Source: TMED27 sp050633165 (lineage in GTDB: Bacteria > Pseudomonadota > Alphaproteobacteria > Micavibrionales > Micavibrionaceae). From it: DNA of 64,000 bases. Location: positions 15,367 through 79,366 of the forward strand of contig JBOEFZ010000034.1 of assembly GCA_050633165.1 (NCBI GenBank). Reading direction: 5' to 3'. The notes beneath the pieces are model-generated. The model saw only the letters and a program-made list of their open reading frames with translations, was not told the origin of the DNA and did no database searches. Shown here one piece after another: positions 17,369 to 25,132 of the stretch (positions are counted from its first letter, which is position 1; each line of letters starts with the position of its first letter). The position numbers and the translations under genes are program-made.

Positions 17369-18763
17369 TCACAACACAAGCTGTAAAATATCATTGATAT
17401 TGGCAAACGCCATCAACCCGATCAAAATCACCAATCCCGCGCGAAACGCATATTCCTGCACCGGCTCGGGCACGGGTTTACCCAAAATTGCTTCAAAGAA
17501 ATAAAACACCAAATGCCCACCATCGAGCATCGGAATCGGAAACATATTAATCAGCCCCAAATTAATCGAAAGCAACGCCGCAAATAACACAAGCGCAACC
17601 AAACCTTGCTGCGCCATATCACCCGCCAATGCCCCAATACGGATAATCCCGCCCAGCTCCTGCGCGCTGCGCGTACCCGTAATCATCTGCCCGAGTGCCT
17701 CAAGCGTCCCGCGCGTCACATCCCAGCTCTCGATAATGGCCTGCCCGAATGAGTTTGTGAGCGAGTGCTTAACAAACACCTCCCCCTCGACATCCGCTAA
17801 ATACAAAACCCCGTAATCCGGATCTTCCGGATCAAAAACCCCTGCATTCATATCCGAAACCGGCTTAACCTGAAGCGTTTGCGAACCATCTTTGCCCGAC
17901 GGGATCATCAAATCAAATTCACGATCCATAACCTTGCGCAAGGCCGCCGCAATCACGGCCTGATCATCACCCTCGCCAAACTCGCGCCCGTCAATGCCCT
18001 TAATCGTATCAACCTGTATCGCGTTACGCGGGCTAATCAACCCAAGCAAACCACGGCTATGTTTAAAGCCAAAGCGGTCTTCTTGCTCCTGCTTTTCCGG
18101 CTTGGCATAGATATCAATAATGTCATCCCCGCGCTGCACCACAAAATGCTTCTCGGTATCAAGCGCAATCATCATCTCGCGGCGAATATCCTCGAAACTA
18201 TTGATCTTCACACCATCAATGGAAATTAGCGCATCATGCGCCTCAAATCCGGCCTTATCCGCCGCCGAACCTTCAATCACCGCCGCCGCAACGGGCGGCG
18301 TCACTGGTTGCCCATTCAACGCAAACAACCCCGCAAACAATAAAATCGCGAATATATAATTAATCGCAGGGCCCGCAATCACAACCAAGGCACGCTGCCA
18401 AACCGGCTTTGCAAAGAATGCCTCAGCCTTTTCCGCCTCCGTCATCGGGCGCGATGCTTCCTCGCCCTCTTTAACCTCATCCGTGCTCCCCGCGCTCGCC
18501 GGATCAGTATCGCCGAACATCTTCACATACCCGCCAAGCGGGATCATCGAAAATTTCCACCGCGTGCCATGCGAATCATCAAACCCAAACAATTCCTTAC
18601 CAAAACCAATCGAGAACACCTCAACCCGCACACCACAAAGCCGCGCAACAGAATAATGCCCCCACTCATGCACAAATACGAGCACAGAAAGCACAAGCAC
18701 AAACGCCCCGCCATACGTCCAGACATTGCCGCCAACCATCTGAAAAACTTCAAAAATATCCAT
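17369..18763 (-). CDS. rseP: Site-2 intramembrane metalloprotease RseP
   Basis: An S2P-family zinc protease of the inner membrane that cuts anti-sigma factors and signal-peptide remnants. The 464 residues have HEWGH in the first helix (residues 32-36, matching HExxH), two central PDZ regions, and LDGGH in a later helix, which supplies the third metal ligand. An unusually charged segment (about residues 85-120, with SDEV/EGEE-like stretches) follows the first helices. Its stop overlaps nothing; its ATG overlaps the dxr stop by one base. The natural substrate here is not known. Confidence 0.95.
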   Translation of the reverse strand: MDIFEVFQMVGGNVWTYGGAFVLVLSVLVFVHEWGHYSVARLCGVRVEVFSIGFGKELFGFDDSHGTRWKFSMIPLGGYVKMFGDTDPASAGSTDEVKEGEEASRPMTEAEKAEAFFAKPVWQRALVVIAGPAINYIFAILLFAGLFALNGQPVTPPVAAAVIEGSAADKAGFEAHDALISIDGVKINSFEDIRREMMIALDTEKHFVVQRGDDIIDIYAKPEKQEQEDRFGFKHSRGLLGLISPRNAIQVDTIKGIDGREFGEGDDQAVIAAALRKVMDREFDLMIPSGKDGSQTLQVKPVSDMNAGVFDPEDPDYGVLYLADVEGEVFVKHSLTNSFGQAIIESWDVTRGTLEALGQMITGTRSAQELGGIIRIGALAGDMAQQGLVALVLFAALLSINLGLINMFPIPMLDGGHLVFYFFEAILGKPVPEPVQEYAFRAGLVILIGLMAFANINDILQLVL

Positions 18764-19875
18764 TAAACTGCTTTCTTAATCTGTCCGTTTATATAAGTAT
18801 CCGTGGCATCACGCACCGCGCGATCATAGGCTATAATAGCCATCAAATCACGTAAATCACCCTTATCATTAGCATCAAGCGCCGCCCGCACACAATCGAC
18901 AATCTGCATAAACCCAATTCTACCCGCAAGGAAAGCATCAACCGCCACCTCATTGCTCGCGTTCAGCGCAATACAAGCCCCCTGCCCACCGCGCAGCGCC
19001 GCATACGCCAAGCCGATCGCCGGAAATCGCGCATCATCCACGCTCGAAAAATCGAGTCGTGCCATGGCCTTTAAATCCAACCGCGCCCCCGGCGTTTCCA
19101 TCCGCGCCGGATAGGCAAGACAATGCGCAATCGGCGTGCGCATATCACTCGCCCCCATCTGCGCCAACACCGACCCATCGGCATATTCAACAAAGGAATG
19201 CACAACCGATTGCGGATGAACAATCACGTCAATGCGCTCCGGCGGCATGTTAAACAAATAATGCGCCTCAATAATCTCGAGCGCCTTGTTCATCATGCTC
19301 GCACTATCCACCGAAATTTTCCGCCCCATCGACCAATTAGGATGCGCAATCGCCTGCTCCGGCGTGGCTTTGCGCATATCCTCCAATGACCATTCACGAA
19401 ACGGCCCGCCCGAGGCGCTCAAAATAACCCGATCAATCCCGCTGCGCTGCTCCTCATCGAACACCTGAAATATCGCGTTATGCTCGCTATCGAGGGGAAG
19501 GATTTTCGTGCCGTATTTCGCACATTCCGCCAAAACCAAATCCCCCGCCGCCACAAGCGGCTCTTTATTAGCAATCGCCACGGCCTTGGAATGCGGAATA
19601 GCCGCCAACAAAGGCTCAAGCCCCGCAAAACCGGAAATCGCCGCAACGGTTAAATCAACCGGCGCCGCAAGCGCCACCAACAATTCATCCGTCCCGCCTT
19701 GCGTCAAAACCGCCTGCGCCGCACCAAGCCTCTCACGCGCCACCCCAAGCCCCGCCGCATCACGATGCGCGCAAATCACATTCACATCAAACGCATCAGG
19801 CGCAGAGCAAACAACATCCACCGTGCTCTGCCCGATCGATCCCGTAACGCCGAGAATATTGATTGTTTTAGCCAT
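18763..19875 (-). CDS. dxr: 1-deoxy-D-xylulose 5-phosphate reductoisomerase
   Basis: Second enzyme of the MEP isoprenoid pathway (with IspG, also in this window): rearranges and reduces DXP to MEP with NADPH. The 370 residues show GVTGSIGQSTVDVV (NADPH loop), LPLDSEHNAIFQ (metal ligands), SASGGPFR, HPNWSMGRKISVDSASMMNKALEIIEAHYLF and VHPQSVVHSFVEYADGS. The usual NKESLV motif reads NKEPLV, a conservative-looking but uncommon change next to the catalytic pocket. It overlaps rseP by one base. Confidence 0.96.
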   Translation of the reverse strand: MAKTINILGVTGSIGQSTVDVVCSAPDAFDVNVICAHRDAAGLGVARERLGAAQAVLTQGGTDELLVALAAPVDLTVAAISGFAGLEPLLAAIPHSKAVAIANKEPLVAAGDLVLAECAKYGTKILPLDSEHNAIFQVFDEEQRSGIDRVILSASGGPFREWSLEDMRKATPEQAIAHPNWSMGRKISVDSASMMNKALEIIEAHYLFNMPPERIDVIVHPQSVVHSFVEYADGSVLAQMGASDMRTPIAHCLAYPARMETPGARLDLKAMARLDFSSVDDARFPAIGLAYAALRGGQGACIALNASNEVAVDAFLAGRIGFMQIVDCVRAALDANDKGDLRDLMAIIAYDRAVRDATDTYINGQIKKAV

Positions 19876-19885
19876 GCCCTAAGCC

Positions 19886-20563
19886 CTAAACCAAAGACAT
19901 CAAAATTAAGAACACCGGCGCCGCCAGCAACATGGAATCAATCCGGTCCAAAACCCCGCCATGCCCGGGAATAATATCCCCCGTATCCTTAAGCCCCGCC
20001 CGACGCTTCAACGCGGAAACCAGCAAATCCCCCGCCTGCCCCGCAAGGCCAAGCGCAACACCAATCGCCGCAATCGTTAAAGCATAACCAAGCTGAAACC
20101 CGTCAACACCGCTATAGATAAACACCGCAACAAACCCGTTCACCGCCGGAATCAATAACGCGCCCGCAAACCCCGACCATGTCTTATTCGGGCTAATTTT
20201 TTCCGCCAATTTCGGCCCGCCAAAGGTTTTGCCAAACACATACGCGCCTGTATCACTCCCCCAAATCATAAACAAACACGCCATCGCCCAGTAGAACCCA
20301 AAGCTCTGAAACACGAAATAGCAAGCCACAAAACTCGCCGGAATATAAAGCACCCCTGCTCCGGCGAAATAATAACGCTCCGGCGCATCACACGCAAAAC
20401 TCATCCGCCCCCACTCATACAAGGATAAAAACGCCAAACCCGCGAGCAACGTAATAAACGGCCACCCCCCTGTATAAAGAACAACCAAAACAACCGGAAT
20501 CAATACCGCCGCCGAGAGAAGGCGAATTTGCAATGATGAAAGATCAAACCCTTGCGCCACCAC
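19886..20563 (-). CDS. cdsA: Phosphatidate cytidylyltransferase
   Basis: Makes CDP-diacylglycerol from phosphatidic acid and CTP, the branch point of phospholipid synthesis. The 225 residues are mostly membrane helices and end with the CDP-alcohol signature: SALKRRAGLKDTGDIIPGHG then GVLDRIDS. It is shorter than the E. coli enzyme (285), mainly in the N-terminal helices, as seen in some alphaproteobacteria. It begins with GTG, 3 bp after the end of uppS. Confidence 0.94.
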   Translation of the reverse strand: MVAQGFDLSSLQIRLLSAAVLIPVVLVVLYTGGWPFITLLAGLAFLSLYEWGRMSFACDAPERYYFAGAGVLYIPASFVACYFVFQSFGFYWAMACLFMIWGSDTGAYVFGKTFGGPKLAEKISPNKTWSGFAGALLIPAVNGFVAVFIYSGVDGFQLGYALTIAAIGVALGLAGQAGDLLVSALKRRAGLKDTGDIIPGHGGVLDRIDSMLLAAPVFLILMSLV

Positions 20564-20566
20564 GCC

Positions 20567-21274
20567 CTATCCCTTCGAAGATTTCACCGCACCAAAACGT
20601 CGATCCCGCCGCGTATATTCACCAATCGCCGCTTCCAAATCATTAAACCCGAAATCCGGCCATAAAACATCGGTAAACACAAATTCCGTATACGCACATT
20701 CCCAAAGCAGAAAATTACTAATCCGCCGCTCCCCCGATGTACGGATCATAAGATCAGGGTCAGGAATGCCATGGGTCGAAAGATATTGCGGAAATAAACT
20801 CTCCAGCTCGATTTTGGAGACATCCTTATGTTTACGCATCAACGCATGAACCGCATTCACAATATCCTGCCGCCCACCGTAATTCAGCGCGATAATAACC
20901 GTAATCTTATCATTCTCCGCCGTTAGGCTCTCGGCATTTTCAATAAGCTTAACAATATCCGCCGCCAATGCCTCACGATCACCAATCACCTTAAGCCGCG
21001 CGCCATTGCGGTGAAGCTCCGCCGTCTCGCTACGCAAATAATAGCGCAGAAGATTCATGAGATCCTTAATCTCGCCTTCGGGCCGTGACCAATTCTCCGC
21101 CGAAAAGCCGAACAATGTAAGATACTCAACCCCAAGCTCCGCCGCTGAACTCACAACCTTACGCGCCGCTTCTGTCCCTTGCTTATGCCCCGCACTGCGC
21201 GGCAATCCACGCGCCTTCGCCCAACGCCCATTGCCGTCCATAATAATCGCCACATGTTTTGGAGTATCAGTCAT
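20567..21274 (-). CDS. uppS: Isoprenyl (undecaprenyl) diphosphate synthase
   Basis: Cis-prenyltransferase that builds the C55 carrier lipid for peptidoglycan and O-antigen from FPP and IPP. The 235 residues hold VAIIMDGNGRWAKARGLPR (catalytic Asp), GHKQGTEAARKVV, FGFSAENWSRP, and near the C-terminus DLMIRTSGERRISNFLLWE. ATG 21274 is preceded by a TTAGGTG ribosome-binding site; a GTG at 21283 is less likely. It lies between frr and cdsA. Confidence 0.96.
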   Translation of the reverse strand: MTDTPKHVAIIMDGNGRWAKARGLPRSAGHKQGTEAARKVVSSAAELGVEYLTLFGFSAENWSRPEGEIKDLMNLLRYYLRSETAELHRNGARLKVIGDREALAADIVKLIENAESLTAENDKITVIIALNYGGRQDIVNAVHALMRKHKDVSKIELESLFPQYLSTHGIPDPDLMIRTSGERRISNFLLWECAYTEFVFTDVLWPDFGFNDLEAAIGEYTRRDRRFGAVKSSKG

Positions 21275-21283
21275 CCAAAACAC

Positions 21284-21826
21284 CTAAACCGTCATAATAT
21301 CGGATTCTTTATCACTAAGAAGTTTATCAACCTTCTTGATAAATTCATCGGTGAGGTCTTGCACCTCGCCCTCATATTGCTTCTTCTCATCCTCGGATGC
21401 ATCACCCTTTTTAATGGAATCCATCCCGTCTTTGCGGACATTACGGATCGCAACGCGCCCAGCCTCGGCATATTTACCGGCAACTTTCTTAAGGTCCGCA
21501 CGGCGTTCCTCGGTCAAATCAGGCAAGGGGATACGAATGGTATTTCCCTCCGGCATCGGGTTAAGGCCAAGGCCGGAATCGCGAATGGCTTTCTCCGCCG
21601 CGCGAACATTGCCCGCATCCCAAACCTGCACCGTAATCATACGCGGCTCTGGCACGTTGACCGTCCCAACCTGATTAAGCGGCATTTTCGATCCATAAAC
21701 ATCCACCGTAACAGGATCCAATAAATGCACCGATGCGCGCCCCGTACGAAGCCCGCTAAACTCTTTGTTTAAATTATCAAGCGCACCGTCCATCCGGCGT
21801 TTTAAATCTGCATTATCGTAGGACAT
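21284..21826 (-). CDS. frr: Ribosome recycling factor
   Basis: Splits the post-termination ribosome together with EF-G. The 180 residues, close to the usual 185, show the helix RMDGALDNLNKEFSGLRTGRAS, the domain II segment VTVDVYGSKMPLNQVGTVNVPEPR, and LNPMPEGNTIRIPLPDLTEERR. It follows pyrH by 19 bp and precedes uppS by 9 bp, in the common tsf-pyrH-frr order. Confidence 0.97.
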   Translation of the reverse strand: MSYDNADLKRRMDGALDNLNKEFSGLRTGRASVHLLDPVTVDVYGSKMPLNQVGTVNVPEPRMITVQVWDAGNVRAAEKAIRDSGLGLNPMPEGNTIRIPLPDLTEERRADLKKVAGKYAEAGRVAIRNVRKDGMDSIKKGDASEDEKKQYEGEVQDLTDEFIKKVDKLLSDKESDIMTV

Positions 21827-21845
21827 TAAATGCCTCCCTCATTAT

Positions 21846-22583
21846 TTATTTCACAATTGTAAACTGGCCTTCGCCACCTGCGACACGGGCAAAATTGCCC
21901 TTCTCCCGCACGGAAAACACAACGATAGGAATATCATTCTCCCGCGCAAGCGATATCGCTGTCGCATCCATAACCCGCAATTCCTTGGTCAAAACCTCCA
22001 TATAGGAAATCTCGTCATACCGCTCCGCATCCGGCACTTTTTGTGGATCAGCCGTATAAATCCCGTCAACCTTCGTTCCCTTAAAAATCGCATCGCAATC
22101 CATCTCGGACGCCCGAAGCGCACCCGCCGTATCGGACGAGAAATAAGGATTACCCGTTCCGGCGGCAAATATAACAACGCGCCCCTTCTCCATATGGCGA
22201 ATGGCGCGGCGGCGAATATACGGCTCACAAATTGAATCCATCCGAATGCCCGATTGCACCCGCGTCTGCACCCCTAAATTCTCGAGCGCATTTTGCAACG
22301 CCAAGGCATTAATCACAATCCCGAGCATCCCCATATAATCCGCAGTCGTCCGGTCCATCCCCGCCGCGGCGCCGGAAACCCCGCGAAAAATATTGCCCGC
22401 CCCAACGACAACGCAAACCTCAACGCCGCTATCAACAACCTCTTTGATATCCTCGGCAACACTATGCACCGTCACGGGGTTAAGGCCAAAATCCTGCTCC
22501 CCCATCAAGACCTCACCGGACATCTTGAGCATAATACGCTTATAGGGCTGCTTTTTATCTATATTGGAAATCTCTGCACTCAT
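21846..22583 (-). CDS. pyrH: UMP kinase
   Basis: Phosphorylates UMP to UDP; a hexameric amino acid kinase-fold enzyme, allosterically regulated in bacteria. The 245 residues contain YKRIMLKMSGEVLMG, VVVGAGNIFRG, TADYMGMLGIVINALALQ, FAAGTGNPYFSSDTAGALRA and TKVDGIYTADP. I placed the start at ATG 22583 (MSAEISN), because the longer frame to 22670 would run through the terminator hairpin that follows tsf. Confidence 0.96.
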   Translation of the reverse strand: MSAEISNIDKKQPYKRIMLKMSGEVLMGEQDFGLNPVTVHSVAEDIKEVVDSGVEVCVVVGAGNIFRGVSGAAAGMDRTTADYMGMLGIVINALALQNALENLGVQTRVQSGIRMDSICEPYIRRRAIRHMEKGRVVIFAAGTGNPYFSSDTAGALRASEMDCDAIFKGTKVDGIYTADPQKVPDAERYDEISYMEVLTKELRVMDATAISLARENDIPIVVFSVREKGNFARVAGGEGQFTIVK

Positions 22584-22636
22584 GGAAAAGTACAATACCG
22601 ATACTCTACCGCAGACACAATAACTTTCCCAAAAAC

Positions 22637-22667
22637 AAAGGGGACAGTTTTTACAAACCATCCCCTT
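22637..22667 (-). terminator. Rho-independent terminator after tsf
   Basis: On the minus strand a GAAGGGGA / TCCCCTTT stem (8 bp, with internal GT-AC pairs) is followed by TTTGTTTTT. It would end, or attenuate, the rpsB-tsf transcript before pyrH. Confidence 0.7.
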
Positions 22668-22678
22668 CACAAAACTTA

Positions 22679-22709
22679 AATTTGCAGGCCGTCTATCGCA
22701 GAAAAATTA
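22679..22709 (-). repeat. Conserved stop-codon-adjacent motif after tsf
   Basis: The stretch from the tsf stop codon outward closely matches that after nuoF (51739-51769): on the plus strand both have ATTTGCAG, CCG, T(A)T, GCAGAAAA and then the reversed stop. The likeness is too strong for unrelated 3' ends and suggests a dispersed repeat, perhaps the edge of a larger element family also represented at 408-556. Confidence 0.5.
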
Positions 22710-23624
22710 GCCATTAGCGACTTTGCCAACTTCCGCCGCAAAATCCTCTTCTTCCTTCTCGATACCTTCACCGAGCTGAACACGGCTATAGCCAACAAGC
22801 TTGATCTCCGCGCCGGCTTCTTTTGCTGCATTCGCAACAACATCCGCAATGCGTGTTTCGCCATCAATCACGAATTTTTGATCAAGAAGACAGATTTCTT
22901 CGTAATATTTACGCATACGACCTTCAACCATCTTCTCGGCGATTTCTTGTGGCTTGCCTTCGGCTTTGGCTTGATCGATCAAGAACGTACGTTCTTTTTC
23001 CATTTCCGCCGCATCCACAGAGTCACGATCAAGATATTTTGGGAATGCCGCCGCAACATGCATCGCAACCTGCTTACCAAGCGCATTCAACGCATCCGCA
23101 GACGCATCGGATTCAAGCGCAACCAAAACGCCAATCTTACCAAGACCATCTTTCAACGCACCATGAACATAAGAAACAACCGCGCCTTGTGAAACCTCTA
23201 ACTTCTCGCAGCGACGCAAGCTCATATGCTCGCCAATCTTCGCAACAAGATCCGTCAACGCATCTTTAACCGGCTTACCGTTAAGCTCCGCCGCCGCCAA
23301 GGCATCAACACCATCAACATCCAATGCCTTTTGAGCAACCGCTTCAACAAAACCCTGGAACTCTTCGTTACGGCTAACGAAATCAGTTTCGGAATTAAGC
23401 TCGATCACCGCGCCTTTTGTTCCGCTGGTCACAACGGCCACAAGACCTTCTGCCGCTGTCCGGCTGGATTTTTTATCAGCCTTGGCCATGCCTTTTTTGC
23501 GCAATTCTTCCATTGCCGCCTCGACATCCCCATTTGCTTCGGTCAACGCTTTTTTGGCATCCATCATGCCCGCGCCTGTTTTCTCACGTAATTCTTTAAC
23601 CATTGATGCTGTAATCGCAGTCAT
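22707..23624 (-). CDS. tsf: Translation elongation factor Ts
   Basis: Nucleotide exchange factor that reloads EF-Tu with GTP. The 305 residues begin with the UBA-like domain MVKELREKTGAGMMDAKKAL and continue with the TDFVSRNEEF signature and the core exchange subdomains. Length is usual for the class. It follows rpsB after a 77-bp spacer with a hairpin, which may tune the tsf:rpsB ratio. Confidence 0.97.
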   Translation of the reverse strand: MTAITASMVKELREKTGAGMMDAKKALTEANGDVEAAMEELRKKGMAKADKKSSRTAAEGLVAVVTSGTKGAVIELNSETDFVSRNEEFQGFVEAVAQKALDVDGVDALAAAELNGKPVKDALTDLVAKIGEHMSLRRCEKLEVSQGAVVSYVHGALKDGLGKIGVLVALESDASADALNALGKQVAMHVAAAFPKYLDRDSVDAAEMEKERTFLIDQAKAEGKPQEIAEKMVEGRMRKYYEEICLLDQKFVIDGETRIADVVANAAKEAGAEIKLVGYSRVQLGEGIEKEEEDFAAEVGKVANG

Positions 23625-23649
23625 CTTAATTCTCCTAAAAATCTATATT

Positions 23650-23688
23650 AAAAAAGGGAAATCCATCCCTACCGCTAAGCAGGGATGG
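23650..23688 (-). terminator. Hairpin with T tract between rpsB and tsf
   Basis: Minus-strand CCATCCCT and AGGGATGG (8 bp perfect stem, 10-base loop), followed after a short spacer by CCCTTTTTT. It may act as a partial terminator or processing site inside the rpsB-tsf operon. Confidence 0.55.
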
Positions 23689-23701
23689 TTATTATTTGAA
23701 C

Positions 23702-24622
23702 TTAAGCAGACGCAGCCTTCTTGGCGTCTTCCGCATTCGCCGCAGAATCTTCAACAGTATCTTCAGCAGGCTTTTCCTCTGCTTTTTCTGCTTTTTCCGC
23801 CTTTGCTTCCGCGTCAATCTTTGCCTGCTCGCCCGGCGTTAATTCTTCCGGCTCGTCTTTTTTCTTGGCTTTTGGAATGTTAACCTTAACATCTTCCGCC
23901 GCACCGATATCCGTACCCGAAGAGGCCAATTCCGCCTGCAAACCATCAATCACCGCATCGGTAATAAGGTCACAATAAAACTCGATCGCGCGCAACGCAT
24001 CGTCATTACCTGGGATCGGGAAATCAATACCATCAGGATCAGAGTTCGTATCAAGAACCGCAAATACAGGAATACCAAGCTTGTTAGATTCCAAAATCGC
24101 GATATCTTCCTTGTTCGTGTCAATCACGAAAACCGCATCCGGCTTACCGCCCATATCCTTGATCCCGCCAATAGAAAGCTCAAGCTTGTCACGCTCACGC
24201 GTTAGCATAAGAATTTCTTTCTTCGCACGTTTCGCGCGCTCGGCATCACTCGCCAAAATCTTGTCAAGATCACGAAGACGCTGGATAGATTTGGAAATCG
24301 TATTCCAGTTCGTCATCATCCCGCCAAGCCAGCGGTGGTTAACAAAGTACTGACCGGAACGCTTCGCGCTCTCCGCAATTTTCTCGGATGCCTGACGCTT
24401 TGTTCCAACAAACAAAACACGTCCACCCTTGGCAACGATGTCACGAATATTCTTAATCGCATCATTCAAAAGCGGCTGCGTTTGCTGCAAATCAATAATA
24501 TGAACGCCATTGCGCACACCAAAGATATATTCCTTCATCTTCGGATTCCAACGACGTGTGTGGTGTCCAAAATGGACACCCGCTTCGAGTAATTGTTGCA
24601 TTGTAAATTCTGGCAAAGCCAT
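23702..24622 (-). CDS. rpsB: 30S ribosomal protein S2
   Basis: S2 bridges the head and body of the 30S subunit and is needed to load S1. Residues 1-240 match the family: MQQLLEAGVHFGHHTRRWNPKM, IHIIDLQQT-like segment, RVLFVGTKRQA, NHRWLGGMMTNW and VPVFAVLDTNSDP-like segment. The last 65 residues are an extra tail rich in Ala, Lys and Glu, a low-complexity extension common in alphaproteobacterial S2 proteins. It has a promoter at 24735-24763 and is the first gene of the translation and envelope cluster. Confidence 0.97.
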   Translation of the reverse strand: MALPEFTMQQLLEAGVHFGHHTRRWNPKMKEYIFGVRNGVHIIDLQQTQPLLNDAIKNIRDIVAKGGRVLFVGTKRQASEKIAESAKRSGQYFVNHRWLGGMMTNWNTISKSIQRLRDLDKILASDAERAKRAKKEILMLTRERDKLELSIGGIKDMGGKPDAVFVIDTNKEDIAILESNKLGIPVFAVLDTNSDPDGIDFPIPGNDDALRAIEFYCDLITDAVIDGLQAELASSGTDIGAAEDVKVNIPKAKKKDEPEELTPGEQAKIDAEAKAEKAEKAEEKPAEDTVEDSAANAEDAKKAASA

Positions 24623-24734
24623 AATGGATTCTCCTTATATATATCCAGTTATTTCCTCTGTGAGCCTTGGTTTGCTTCCAAACACTGGTTAAGGAACCCA
24701 CATGTGAATTACGCCCAACATGAACGTTGAGGGT

Positions 24735-24763
24735 TTTATATGGCGAATAATAAGGGATTGCAA
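24735..24763 (-). promoter_or_regulatory. Sigma-70 promoter of rpsB
   Basis: Read on the minus strand, TTGCAA and TATAAA with a 17-base spacer, leaving a leader of about 105 bases before rpsB. The leader is long enough for autogenous control by S2, but no known S2 leader fold could be confirmed by eye. Confidence 0.6.
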
Positions 24764-24770
24764 GAAAAAC

Positions 24771-24799
24771 TTGACAAAATCAATCGATTTACATAAATA
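24771..24799 (+). promoter_or_regulatory. Sigma-70 promoter of the small orphan gene
   Basis: TTGACA and TAAATA with a 17-base spacer, pointing right, only 8 bp from the rpsB promoter in back-to-back arrangement. It ends about 20 bp before the ATG at 24821. Confidence 0.6.
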
Positions 24800-24820
24800 A
24801 GGGTGCAGGAAGGGACTAAA

Positions 24821-25132
24821 ATGAGAATTCTAAGCAAGCACGATCTAATTGACTCTTTTGATACTATAAAAATAGATGGTAAATTCTGTCCAATAACAGA
24901 AAAGTTTAATTATTGCACAGCAAGAACGTTTTCATGTGACGGCATCAATACTCTTACCCCCGAAGAGGCTCTTGTTATAAATGCAAGTGAATACGCCGCT
25001 GGCGCAAACGCAATAATAATAACGCTAAGAAGCGGAGATACAATCACTGGGCGTCCAGTTTTTATTCCCGCGCTTGAGAAATACCCTACTAGGCCTCACT
25101 CACCTCAAGCACACCCTCTTGCGTGCGAATAA
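24821..25132 (+). CDS. Hypothetical protein, AT-rich orphan
   Basis: A 103-residue protein of no family that I recognise. The start at ATG 24821 has a good AGGAAGGG ribosome-binding site and a near-consensus promoter, so it is probably expressed. The body (MRILSKHDLIDSFDTIKIDG ... NAIIITLRSGD) looks like a small soluble mixed alpha/beta domain with three Cys. Its base composition is markedly more AT-rich than that of the neighbours. The last 15 codons (Pro/His-rich) run antisense into the end of dnaE, so the original stop may have been lost. It may be a recent acquisition between rpsB and dnaE. Confidence 0.6.
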   Translation: MRILSKHDLIDSFDTIKIDGKFCPITEKFNYCTARTFSCDGINTLTPEEALVINASEYAAGANAIIITLRSGDTITGRPVFIPALEKYPTRPHSPQAHPLACE

